From positions 1 through 30,195 of IMG/VR virus record IMGVR_UViG_3300037294_000016: a stretch of 30,195 nucleotides of DNA; one strand, 5' to 3'. A model generated the notes under the pieces. The model saw only the letters and a list, made by a program, of their open reading frames with translations, had not been told where the DNA came from and searched no databases. The stretch is from a virus. Shown here in pieces: positions 7,085 to 14,368 of this stretch; position 1 is the stretch's first letter; each line of letters starts with the position of its first letter. The translations under genes were made by a program, and so were the position numbers.

Positions 7085-9124
7085 TTACATCTCGGAATCA
7101 GCCATTGTGCTTCCGTCAGGCATTGTATGTGTACCTGATTTACTTTTCATCTGTGTCATAGCAATTCGTTCATTACTAACAATGTCTTGCTCTTTTAACA
7201 TTAACTCTGCAACCTTAGCTCTTCGTGCAAACTCCTTATCGTCCCCATCACCATCGTGTAGGTTATTAGAAAGCGCTGCTGCCAACTTAGCTTGTACAAC
7301 TTGTGGTTCCAATTCAGTTTCCACTTTAATTTGTTGAGCTTCCATTGCGTACTTAACTGCTTGAGCTTGTAACACTTGTAATTGAGCCGCTGCTGTCTCC
7401 ATTTGCATCTGCTGTGCTTGTTGCTGTTGTTGCTGCTGTTCTGGATTAGGTTGATTCATCTGTTCCAACTTAGCCAACAACTCTTCACGGTTGGAAAGCC
7501 CCATGTTATCAATAACACTAGATACTAGCATTGGATACATTGGACTATCTTGACCTAATGTCTGCAACAACTGAACAAGTTGAGTTACTTCATACTCACG
7601 GGCAATAACACCAAGCGAAGACGAAGGTACAAACTTGTAATCAGAGACAGGATAGTGGTCAGGGTCAAATTGCATATAACGCCACGCTGTCTTCTCAATC
7701 ATAGGGATTAAGAAGCTCTCTTGGAAGTTAACCAATGTACGCTTGTGGCGTTTAATGATTGCACCTAGAGACATAGACACAGCACCGGCAGCAGCTTCAC
7801 CATTAATAGAGCCGGGAATACCAGCAGCGTCAATAGCGCCTGTCGCCATCTGAACCATCTTCTGCAATTCAGCTGCTTGAGCAAAGGTTACTTGATCTAA
7901 GTTACCAAACTTGAATGGTTGCAGGATTTCAGCTGGGTTACCGTTAGTCAGGATGGTCTTGCCGGGACGAATCTCTAACTTAGCACCACGAGGCATACGA
8001 GTAGCGTCCATAGCCATCATAGGATGGACTGTAAGCGCCAAAGCATCGATACGGGCACGTAGCTCAGAGTCTAAAGCCTTTTGACTGTTGTAGCCCTTCT
8101 CACAGACTCCACGACCCCAGAAGCGACCGGGTACAACGTCCCAAGGAAACGCTACAAGAGGTCTATCTTGCATCATGTAGGGGTTTTCTTCAATTTTGAG
8201 GATGCTCTTACCGTTAGCAATAACAATAACCACCTCTACATAGCCCTTTTCCTTCTCTTCTTCCTCTTCTTCGTCTACGCTATCTTTATTCTCTTTAACT
8301 GCTGATGACAACTCGTCATCTTCGTCATCTTCTAACGCTAATAAGTAGATATGACGGGGAATCAGACCATAATACTTAGTTAAACGAACTTTGTCGTCTT
8401 CGTAAGCGGTTAATTCCTTATCGGCTTCAATGTCATTATCAGTATCAGCGTCTTCAATCTCAACATCGTTGTAAATACCATTTTCAATACCCATTTCAAC
8501 TTGGTGACGGGGTACGAACTCATCAATAATGACACCAAGAGCCTCTTCAATGCTAGAAGCGGTAGGGTCAATTAAGAAGTTTTGTGGTTGAATAGGGCGT
8601 AGCTTAACAACTACACGCTTTTCAATGGTAACACCCACTGCTTGCATTGCGCCATCCATAATAGGCTGGCTGGCGGGCTTCATCTCGTTAACTTCTTCAA
8701 TAACAAGTTCCGCCATACCCGTACCATACACCGCAGCGTTGATTAGAACCTCTCCAACGGCTTTGCGGGTCTTGGTGAATAGGAAGTCCTCAGATAGTTG
8801 CTCGCGCAGGTAGGCAACGTCTTTACTATCCTTGTCGTTACGGTCGTCACGGATATCAAACCACTTACCACGACCAAAGGTAGCCTCTTCAACCTCTGCC
8901 ACTGAACTTTCAACGGCTTGTTGGAGGGCTGGAGAGATTAACTTGGAGCGCTCGCTCTCACGCATCTTATCGTTAGAGTCCCAAATACCACGCCATAGGC
9001 GGTAGTACTCGTCAAACTTCTCTTCGTGGTTAGACTGGTAGTGGTCACGCCATCGTTCAGCCTTATCCATAACCCAATCTTCAGCCTTCTCTTCTAAATA
9101 CTTCTTATCATTATCATTATCCAT
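7085..9124 (-). CDS. Portal protein
   Basis: 679 aa, within the usual size range of phage portals of this type. The N-terminal part (HYQSNHEEKFDEYYRLWRGI, then ERSKLISPALQQAVESSVAE) and central segments (AAVYGTGMAELVIEE; AFPWDVVPGRFWGRGVCEKG; GAIDAAGIPGSINGEAAAGA) are characteristic of portal proteins that form the dodecameric DNA entry vertex. An acidic insert lies at about 265-295 with a run of six Glu, and a poly-Gln stretch at about 560-575 starts a long helical barrel-like C-terminus rich in Gln and Ala. AAGGAA precedes the ATG. It follows TerL and the HExxH gene, as expected for a head-packaging block. Confidence 0.9.
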   Translation of the reverse strand: MDNDNDKKYLEEKAEDWVMDKAERWRDHYQSNHEEKFDEYYRLWRGIWDSNDKMRESERSKLISPALQQAVESSVAEVEEATFGRGKWFDIRDDRNDKDSKDVAYLREQLSEDFLFTKTRKAVGEVLINAAVYGTGMAELVIEEVNEMKPASQPIMDGAMQAVGVTIEKRVVVKLRPIQPQNFLIDPTASSIEEALGVIIDEFVPRHQVEMGIENGIYNDVEIEDADTDNDIEADKELTAYEDDKVRLTKYYGLIPRHIYLLALEDDEDDELSSAVKENKDSVDEEEEEEKEKGYVEVVIVIANGKSILKIEENPYMMQDRPLVAFPWDVVPGRFWGRGVCEKGYNSQKALDSELRARIDALALTVHPMMAMDATRMPRGAKLEIRPGKTILTNGNPAEILQPFKFGNLDQVTFAQAAELQKMVQMATGAIDAAGIPGSINGEAAAGAVSMSLGAIIKRHKRTLVNFQESFLIPMIEKTAWRYMQFDPDHYPVSDYKFVPSSSLGVIAREYEVTQLVQLLQTLGQDSPMYPMLVSSVIDNMGLSNREELLAKLEQMNQPNPEQQQQQQQAQQMQMETAAAQLQVLQAQAVKYAMEAQQIKVETELEPQVVQAKLAAALSNNLHDGDGDDKEFARRAKVAELMLKEQDIVSNERIAMTQMKSKSGTHTMPDGSTMADSEM

Positions 9125-9132
9125 ATTATTCC

Positions 9133-9906
9133 TTACTTCAGTAATGGGTTTTTAAATTCGTCGCTGGTAAAAAACGGATTTGACATATCTTCTTTACTCA
9201 GTCTTTTTAGCTGTTTAACTAAAGGAGGTTCCGCAAAAGATTTTGGGTTCTCTAATTCTTTTTTTCGTTTGTTAGCAGCATTAATTTTAGTTTCAGCAGG
9301 AAGTCTATCAATCATCTCCATTAATATGGAATAATCTGTAGTAATAGTTGCATCTTGATGAGAACCCCCTTTACTTACACCATACTCATCTTTAACAGGA
9401 GTAGCCCCTGCTGCCATATTACCAATAGCATATGCAGGTATTTCCCTTGATTCTTTTCGTTCATTACTTATATCTGCATCACCCATCAATTTTTTTATAT
9501 AAGCATTGTAACTTTTGTATTCCTTAATGTTTTCTCTTTTAGAACCGTAGTCCCAATAAGGAAGGACACTAGAAAGTTTTTTAGAAGCCTCTAAAAATTG
9601 TTTTTCTTCAGGTGTTGGTTCGTCTTTCTCACTAATTTCTTTTATTAAAGGAACTAGAATGTTTGATGTCCACGCATGAGTTGATTCATGTGCAAGAGTA
9701 CTTCTTAATCCTTCTTTTGTTAGTCCTGTATCTTTATCATTTATACTAGGAGCTGCTAAAATATTGTAATCCGGTAAATAAGCACCAAAAGCACTATTTA
9801 ACATAGTATTAGCTCTAGGGGGTGTTAGTTGTTGTTCTTGTTGTTGACGGTACAAAATAGTAGGGTCAAACATTCCTTTTCTTGAACTATCGTTTTGTTT
9901 CGGCAT
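9133..9906 (-). CDS. Putative HExxH metallopeptidase-like virion-region protein
   Basis: 257 aa from the ATG at 9906, chosen because AGGA lies 8 bases upstream and the start follows the TerL stop by one base; the longer open frame overlaps TerL and lacks support. The N-terminus is Gln-rich. LAHESTHAW places a zinc-binding HExxH at residues 73-77, and REIPAYAIG at about 154-162 supplies a Glu that could be the third ligand, as in gluzincins. This suggests a zinc peptidase. Between terL and portal it might be a maturation protease or a protein injected with the DNA; neither is shown. Its bases look AT-richer than its neighbours, which may point to separate origin. Confidence 0.55.
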   Translation of the reverse strand: MPKQNDSSRKGMFDPTILYRQQQEQQLTPPRANTMLNSAFGAYLPDYNILAAPSINDKDTGLTKEGLRSTLAHESTHAWTSNILVPLIKEISEKDEPTPEEKQFLEASKKLSSVLPYWDYGSKRENIKEYKSYNAYIKKLMGDADISNERKESREIPAYAIGNMAAGATPVKDEYGVSKGGSHQDATITTDYSILMEMIDRLPAETKINAANKRKKELENPKSFAEPPLVKQLKRLSKEDMSNPFFTSDEFKNPLLK

Positions 9907-9907
9907 A

Positions 9908-11161
9908 TTAGTATCCTGAGATGGCATCCATAGGTTCGTAATCATCTTCTTCAAAGTCGAGCGCATATGACACTTTAGCCAGTTGCTCGATGTAAGAGAG
10001 TGCGTCAATCAAGTCGTCATGCACCATCTTGTTTGGAAATTGAAATAGTTGATCTAAGAACTCGTTATTCCAAGCTCCTTTATCTAGCTTGATATACCCG
10101 TTCTCAAAGCGACCTTGTAACGACCAAACAATACGGTCTGTCTTCTTCTTGTTACCGTGAGTTAACTCATCTACCCTAAAGAATGTTTGTGTGCGTTTCA
10201 TAATGTCGGACAGATAGGGCATGACAGCTTGTCGCGCAATTCCCTTTTCTATACCCACCGCCACCGGTTCATACTTCTTAACAGCATCAAATATCTTCTT
10301 TGCTGTCTCTTTAACATCCCATCGACCGTAAATAATGTCAGCAACCCACCAACCTTTCTCGTTGGCTTTCACAATGGCAATAGCTGTATTATCTAGCCTC
10401 TTGTTTTTAACACCCTTACTGCCTTCTTCTTCAAAGCCAGCCAAGTCAACCGCTATGTAGTAGTCGCCCTCTTTAGGTGCTTCTTCGTCAAACTTAATCC
10501 ACTCTTCTTTAAACAACTCACCCCCAGCCGCCTCAAAGGATGCTAGGAATTCTTGACGGAAGGAGAATGACGACATGCTTTTCTTAGCCGCGTTAATCTC
10601 TTCAGGGTCAAGTAGGGGATTATCAAAAGAGGTAAAGTGGAATGACGCAAATGTGTCGTCTTCACCGGATAAGCCGTGTTGATATAAATCGTAGAAGTGA
10701 TTGCGACCCATTGGTGTTCCAATGAAGAGTGCATCACCTTTCAAGTCGGCTAGAGCGGGTCGTAGGATTTGCTCCCAGACCTCTGGTTTCATGTCGGCGT
10801 ATTCGTCCATAACAAGAAACTTCAAGGACACGCCTCGCATAGTCTCTGGTCGGTCAGCGCCCTTCAAGCTAATCATGGAACCGTTAATCAGTTTAAACTG
10901 TAGGTTGTTTACATGACTACTGACAATAACACTATGCCCAACCTCTAGGATTGTTTGCCACATAATGTCCCTTGCTTGACCCTGTGTAGGGGCTACATAG
11001 AACACTTGTCCTTTAACGCTTTGAAGCGCCCTTACAATTAGAAGGTACGCCGCTAACCTACTTTTCCCCGTTCGCCGTCCAGCAGCAACAACCTTAAATC
11101 GCTTAGGGTCATTCCATACTGTCTGTTGCCACGGAAGAAGGTCAATGTTTAATTCTGCCAT
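9908..11161 (-). CDS. terL: Terminase large subunit
   Basis: 417 aa from the ATG at 11161, whose A is the last base of the upstream TAA; an in-frame GTG at 11167 is the alternative. It is the DNA packaging motor ATPase and nuclease. Walker A is AAGRRTGKS at residues 26-34 and Walker B is FLVMDEYA at 114-121 with D118/E119; IGTPMGRNHFYDLY acts as the coupling-type segment. The C-terminal nuclease has AVDLAG at about 236-241 (D238), GIEKG, and DDLIDALSY near the end as acidic metal sites. The length fits compact phage terminases. The protein is complete, so packaging does not depend on a gene outside the window. Confidence 0.95.
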   Translation of the reverse strand: MAELNIDLLPWQQTVWNDPKRFKVVAAGRRTGKSRLAAYLLIVRALQSVKGQVFYVAPTQGQARDIMWQTILEVGHSVIVSSHVNNLQFKLINGSMISLKGADRPETMRGVSLKFLVMDEYADMKPEVWEQILRPALADLKGDALFIGTPMGRNHFYDLYQHGLSGEDDTFASFHFTSFDNPLLDPEEINAAKKSMSSFSFRQEFLASFEAAGGELFKEEWIKFDEEAPKEGDYYIAVDLAGFEEEGSKGVKNKRLDNTAIAIVKANEKGWWVADIIYGRWDVKETAKKIFDAVKKYEPVAVGIEKGIARQAVMPYLSDIMKRTQTFFRVDELTHGNKKKTDRIVWSLQGRFENGYIKLDKGAWNNEFLDQLFQFPNKMVHDDLIDALSYIEQLAKVSYALDFEEDDYEPMDAISGY

Positions 11162-11619
11162 TACCACTTACCTTTTGTGTAGATAGTCTTAGTACCATCC
11201 TTTAAGGCGTTTAACTTTTGTTTGTTATTGTGCCCTTGCTTATAAGAGCAATGAATCCACCCGCTGTGCATATCGCCAGCATGATAGAATTCTAAGATTA
11301 GTTGCTTGAAGTCTAGGTTATGTGCTATCCACTGAGCCATCACTCTGTTATCCTGCGAGTGAACTTCAAAGTCGGCAGCACATCCTAGGCAATGGTCGCT
11401 TGTAGTAGAGCCGCCAATGGCTTTGTTTAATTCAGGACTACGGTAGCCACTAGAAATGGTAATAGAGCCAAAGCGGTCGCGTAAAGGCTGCAACACAAAG
11501 GTTACAAGCTCTTGGAGGTTATCTGTTACTTCTTTAGTGGGGGTGTTGTCGATACCTAAGCGTTCTGCTGTAGGTGACGTTGTAAATTCAGATAAACTGA
11601 AGTTGTTGCTGAGTTTCAT
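11161..11619 (-). CDS. Endolysin-type M15 zinc peptidase (D-Ala carboxypeptidase fold)
   Basis: 152 aa. The M15_3-type signature is complete: SGYRSPELNKAIGGS at about 57-71, SDHCLGCAADF with H76 and D83 as zinc ligands, and SGWIHCS with H123 as third ligand. Enzymes of this family cut peptidoglycan cross-links, so this is the best candidate endolysin. It has no signal peptide or membrane segment and so would need a holin; the holin-like gene is directly upstream, overlapping by one base. A GAAGGG site precedes the ATG. It sits inside the packaging unit just before terL, as in several phages. Confidence 0.85.
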   Translation of the reverse strand: MKLSNNFSLSEFTTSPTAERLGIDNTPTKEVTDNLQELVTFVLQPLRDRFGSITISSGYRSPELNKAIGGSTTSDHCLGCAADFEVHSQDNRVMAQWIAHNLDFKQLILEFYHAGDMHSGWIHCSYKQGHNNKQKLNALKDGTKTIYTKGKW

Positions 11620-12008
11620 TAAAAGCCCTTCTTGGCTAACACTTTCTCAAGTAAGCCACGCAAGCCGTAGATAACCACGATCATGCCGATAATAACATAC
11701 TGATACCATTCCGGCATCTTATCCATAACACCAAACCCCGCCAGCGCGTAATTCTCTAAGCCGGGTATAAAGGCCATAATCATAGGAGCTAGGAACACAA
11801 TGAGAATAACCTCATCCTTCCAGCTCTTCGACATGTTCTCCATTGCTAGGCGGTCGAGATCGTAGTTCTGTTCTTGTGCTGATGCTTGTCGGTCGGCGGT
11901 GGCTTTGATAGTAACAATCTCGGCCTCTGTCTTGGCTTGAGCTACCTTCTGTTTGTTATCTAACCAGTTACCGCCTATCTGTACAAGCGTAGTTAATAAG
12001 GGTATCAT
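11619..12008 (-). CDS. Putative holin
   Basis: 129 aa. An amphipathic, charged N-terminal half (WLDNKQKVAQAKTEAEIVTI) is followed by SWKDEVILIVFLAPMIMAF, a membrane segment at about 66-82, a short polar link, MPEWYQYVIIGMIVVIYGLR with a second segment at about 103-119, and a basic tail, EKVLAKKGF. This pattern with a SWKDE entry is common in small phage membrane proteins placed next to endolysins and annotated as holins. It would form the membrane lesion that lets the M15 peptidase reach the wall. GGAG lies 7 bases before the ATG. Assignment depends on topology and neighbour. Confidence 0.65.
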   Translation of the reverse strand: MIPLLTTLVQIGGNWLDNKQKVAQAKTEAEIVTIKATADRQASAQEQNYDLDRLAMENMSKSWKDEVILIVFLAPMIMAFIPGLENYALAGFGVMDKMPEWYQYVIIGMIVVIYGLRGLLEKVLAKKGF

Positions 12009-12508
12009 ATGAAACTCCTGAGTCGTTTGGTTTCCGCCGCTGATTGATTAATAGACGAGTGCCGTATGGTAGCCTGAGTCAAGCGTCTAACAAGATGCGG
12101 TTTACTAGGTTTGAACCACATATCGGACAACGCTACTGTTATCTGTATATGACTTCCACTGGCGATTATAGCGCGTAGCTTAGAGGCCACTCCATGCCCT
12201 ATCTCAGCCTTGTTGCTGCCGTAGATGGTATCCATAAAGTAATGTATCTGAGTCTCTGCGCTGTCCTTGTAACCATTAGCTGTCAGGTATAACATGTAAT
12301 CCGGCAACTTGCCTTTAGGGTCTAGCTGTAACAATCCATGAGCTGGTTTACGTGCGCCTCGTTGCTTAATCTTATAATCAAAGGTGTTACCGGTTTCGAC
12401 CGCTATGTTTGCCATCAATGCCACCACCGCTGTGTGAGGTAACATTGTTCCTTTTATTATATTCCTGATCTTAGTCTCGTTCGCCTGCGATGTCGTCTGC
12501 GTCTTCAT
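12005..12508 (-). CDS. Lysozyme-like protein (phage tail lysozyme type)
   Basis: 167 aa from the ATG at 12508. HTAVVALMANIAVETGNTFD, with E38 in the VETG step, then ARKPAHGLLQLDPKGKLPDY, and later HYFMDTIYG match the phage tail-lysozyme type fold that cuts glycan strands. The true start is uncertain: 12508 preserves the first helix but overlaps the upstream gene by 38 bases, and ATG 12445 has AAAAGGA but cuts the helix. A longer frame to 12667 includes a hydrophobic LAAVVLLSLLPLTVSA stretch like a signal peptide but lies wholly within the preceding gene. Wall digestion during entry or lysis is the likely role. Confidence 0.65.
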   Translation of the reverse strand: MKTQTTSQANETKIRNIIKGTMLPHTAVVALMANIAVETGNTFDYKIKQRGARKPAHGLLQLDPKGKLPDYMLYLTANGYKDSAETQIHYFMDTIYGSNKAEIGHGVASKLRAIIASGSHIQITVALSDMWFKPSKPHLVRRLTQATIRHSSINQSAAETKRLRSFI

Positions 12509-12851
12509 ACTCTTGTGCGACAATGGTTGGGTCGCCGCCGATACCGTTAATGGTAATAGAGACAGCAGGACGACCGCCGCCAAGTTTGTCTTTTTCGAAA
12601 TAGGACATTGGTAACATCCTGTCGATGAGGAGTTTCCATGCCGCTGATTGATTCTTATGTTCATCATCTAATGCCGCTTTCAAGATTGCATCTATAACCT
12701 GTTTGCTCTTAGGCGATGCCAGTAACCTAGCCTTAAACTCCTCGATGGCTGCTGCGTCACCTTTGGGTCTACCTACTGGTTTCTTCTTAACGGCGGCTAA
12801 GTCGCTCTTGGTGGGGCGACCTGCTTTTGTTCTTTGTATGGGTTTATCCAT
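12471..12851 (-). CDS. Basic AT-hook-like DNA-binding protein, possible small terminase
   Basis: 126 aa from the ATG at 12851, chosen for the AAGGAG site 9 bases upstream; an upstream GTG-type frame runs through the repeat region and is unlikely. It begins MDKPIQRTKAGRPTKSDLAA, with GRP motifs at about 11-13, 27-29 and near 95 (AT-hook-like), followed by a helical region, FKARLLASPKSKQVIDAILK, then AAWKLLIDRMLPMSYFEKDK. It heads the leftward unit that includes TerL. That position and the DNA-binding look suggest a small terminase that recognises packaging sites, but similar proteins are usually unnamed, so this is an inference. Confidence 0.55.
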   Translation of the reverse strand: MDKPIQRTKAGRPTKSDLAAVKKKPVGRPKGDAAAIEEFKARLLASPKSKQVIDAILKAALDDEHKNQSAAWKLLIDRMLPMSYFEKDKLGGGRPAVSITINGIGGDPTIVAQEYEDADDIAGERD

Positions 12852-12889
12852 TTCTGGGACTCCTTGTGTTACTATATAGTCTATATAGA

Positions 12890-12921
12890 GGTTGCTTAGA
12901 AATATCGTTAAAGACAAACCT
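12890..12921 (+). repeat. 32-bp direct repeat, copy 1 (GGTTGCTTAG element)
   Basis: Begins GGTTGCTTAGAAATATCGTT and is identical to the copy at 12944-12975 except for one C/T change. It lies in the transcribed leader of the leftward unit. It is followed directly by a CTATATAG site at 12920-12927. Confidence 0.85.
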
Positions 12922-12943
12922 ATATAGTGATGAACGTTAGAGC

Positions 12944-12975
12944 GGTTGCTTAGAAATATCGTTAAAGATAAACCT
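12944..12975 (+). repeat. 32-bp direct repeat, copy 2 (GGTTGCTTAG element)
   Basis: Second copy, 54 bp downstream of copy 1, 31/32 identical. In the leftward transcript both copies would appear in tandem between the promoter and the first gene. Confidence 0.85.
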
Positions 12976-13017
12976 CTCTACTTTCATACTTCTATATAGT
13001 ACAAACTCTAAGTAGAC

Positions 13018-13046
13018 ATTATATCACACTTTTGCTAAAAAGTCAA
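13018..13046 (-). promoter_or_regulatory. Consensus-like promoter for the leftward (late) block
   Basis: On the minus strand TTGACT (13046-13041), a 17-nt spacer and TATAAT (13023-13018). The 29-nt core differs at only three positions from the promoter at 7011-6983, including most of the spacer, so the two are duplicates. The first gene starts about 167 bases beyond the -10, with a repeat-rich leader between. Confidence 0.85.
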
Positions 13047-13129
13047 GTACTTTCTTCACTTTTCTGTTGTTTATTTACCACAGATAGCGGTCGAAATCGT
13101 CACCTATGCGACACTTAGCTTTCATATCT

Positions 13130-13157
13130 TTTCTTTTAACGATTTTCCTAAGCAACC
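13130..13157 (-). repeat. Inverted, diverged copy of the GGTTGCTTAG element
   Basis: Read on the minus strand it begins GGTTGCTTAGGAAAATCGTT and continues into an A-rich stretch. It matches the first 20 bases of the direct repeats with small changes but lies in the opposite orientation. Confidence 0.7.
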
Positions 13158-13447
13158 ACTATGACGTTATTAGGGCTAGGTATTGATGATCTCGACCGGT
13201 GGTTAATAATGTTATAGACTGTTACCGTCTTTTAAGGTGCTTTTATCGTTTGATATCAACCGTTATAGTCTATATAGGTGTTATTTGATCTGTCCCTAAT
13301 TAAACCCTATTTTGACCTATTTTGTATCTGGGCGGGTACTACAATAATCACACCGACGAGTTCCCCTCCCCCGCCCCCTATATAGAATGGTGCTGGCATT
13401 GGTCTGCGAGCTTGCGAGCTTGTGGTGATAGTGAGCACTTACACACA

Positions 13448-13523
13448 GAGTAGTCTTCTATAAGACATAAGAGTAGTCTTCTATAAGACATAAGAGTAGT
13501 CTTCTACAAGACATAAGAGTAGT
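13448..13523 (+). repeat. Tandem 23-bp repeats (iteron-like), three full copies and a part
   Basis: Units start at 13448, 13471 and 13494, with a truncated fourth at 13517. Each begins GAGTAGTCTTCTATAAGAC (third unit with C for T) and contains a dyad, GTCTT-CTAT-AAGAC. The near-identical units with an exact 23-bp period, about two DNA turns, look like iterons for a replication initiator or like a cooperative repressor array. Confidence 0.88.
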
Positions 13524-13647
13524 TGAGCTATTGAGTGTGAGGGCTGGAGTGGGTGGCTATACAAGCTATATAGATACAAGCTATAGCATCACATGCTAAG
13601 GTTATGTTGTATTTATACCACAAGGGTAAACACCTAGTAAATAAACC

Positions 13648-13675
13648 TTGACAACTGCGCCAGTTGGTACATAAT
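13648..13675 (+). promoter_or_regulatory. Rightward (early) promoter with dyad in spacer
   Basis: TTGACA at 13648-13653, a 16-nt spacer and CATAAT at 13670-13675. A perfect dyad, CAACTG-CGC-CAGTTG (13652-13666), spans the end of the -35 and the spacer, a good place for an operator. It lies 52 bases before the Gp88-like gene, the first rightward gene. Confidence 0.7.
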
Positions 13676-13726
13676 AGAGCCATGCCAAGCAACATCGCGA
13701 AGCAGCTAACCTAAACAAGGTAAACC

Positions 13727-14359
13727 ATGCAACTAACATTAACACTCAAAGCGGCCAAGGCTATAGCAGGCAGCTTAGGAAACCCAAGCAAGATGCCGGG
13801 CCTCTCATATGGAATCAGTGCCAACGGCTGCAAAGTAGGCAGTAAGTTAGCCAAGATAGTTGGCAGTGTATGCCACGGTTGCTACGCGCTAAAAGCTAAC
13901 TACAGCTACCCAAGCGTAGTCAAAGCCCATATCACACGGGCTGCGAGTCTGTACCATAAAGACTGGGTGCCCGCTATGGTTAAACAGATTAGCCATTCTA
14001 AGACCACTTATTTTAGGTGGCATGACAGTGGCGACATCCAGAGTTTCCAGCACCTACTTAACATAGTGGCTGTGTGCGAGGCTTTGCCCGCTGTATCATT
14101 CTGGCTGCCTACAAAAGAAAAGGGGTTAATCAATAAATTCGTGGATACGTTTGGCGCGTTCCCTGATAACCTAGTTGTACGACTATCCGGCGCTATGGTA
14201 GACGGCGACGCGCCTACATTTACACATACAAGCACAGTTCACAATAAAAAAGCCCCAATTGGTACACTATGCGAAGCCTATACCCGTAAAAACGTTTGCG
14301 GTGATTGTCGCGCATGTTGGGATAAATCAGTGGCTAATGTTAGCTACAAACAACACTAA
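13727..14359 (+). CDS. Gp88-like protein (mycobacteriophage gene product 88 family)
   Basis: 210 aa. It shows the family pattern: NPSKMPGLSYGISANGCKVG at about 19-38, GSVCHGCYALKANYSYPSVV at about 46-65, a YFRWHDSGDIQSFQHL core at about 94-109, VSFWLPTKEK, and C-terminal VCGDCRACWDKSVANVSY. Several Cys residues (CHGC, CGDC, CWD) could bind metal. The family is widespread in phages and its function is unknown. As the first gene behind the rightward promoter it is likely made early. AAGG lies 6 bases before the ATG. Confidence in family membership is good; nothing more can be claimed about its role. Confidence 0.8.
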   Translation: MQLTLTLKAAKAIAGSLGNPSKMPGLSYGISANGCKVGSKLAKIVGSVCHGCYALKANYSYPSVVKAHITRAASLYHKDWVPAMVKQISHSKTTYFRWHDSGDIQSFQHLLNIVAVCEALPAVSFWLPTKEKGLINKFVDTFGAFPDNLVVRLSGAMVDGDAPTFTHTSTVHNKKAPIGTLCEAYTRKNVCGDCRACWDKSVANVSYKQH

Positions 14360-14368
14360 GAGGTTATT

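Larger units (their letters stand above)
12852..13726. promoter_or_regulatory. Divergent non-coding control region
   Basis: This 875-bp stretch separates the two transcription directions and has no credible gene. It holds the leftward promoter (13046-13018) and the rightward promoter (13648-13675), two direct 32-bp repeats with one inverted relative, seven CTATATAG palindromes, an inverted pair TATAGACT/AGTCTATA (13213-13220, 13267-13274), tandem 23-bp repeats (13448-13523), a doubled 8-mer GCGAGCTT (13406-13421) and a doubled ATACAAGCTATA (13559-13570, 13574-13585). Such density of sites fits a replication origin and/or a regulatory switch region. Confidence 0.8.

Noticed and set aside
12890-13157. 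Phage attachment site (attP) from the repeated element
   Set aside because: No integrase, excisionase or repressor of a temperate switch is seen in the window.
13161-13217. 18-aa ORF in the control region
   Set aside because: No ribosome binding site, no coupling to a neighbour, and embedded in repeats.
13448-13523. CRISPR array
   Set aside because: The 23-bp units are directly adjacent with no unique spacers, so this is a tandem repeat.
13682-13714. 10-aa leader peptide ORF (MPSNIAKQLT) before the Gp88-like gene
   Set aside because: Its ATG would lie at or next to the expected transcription start and has no ribosome binding site.
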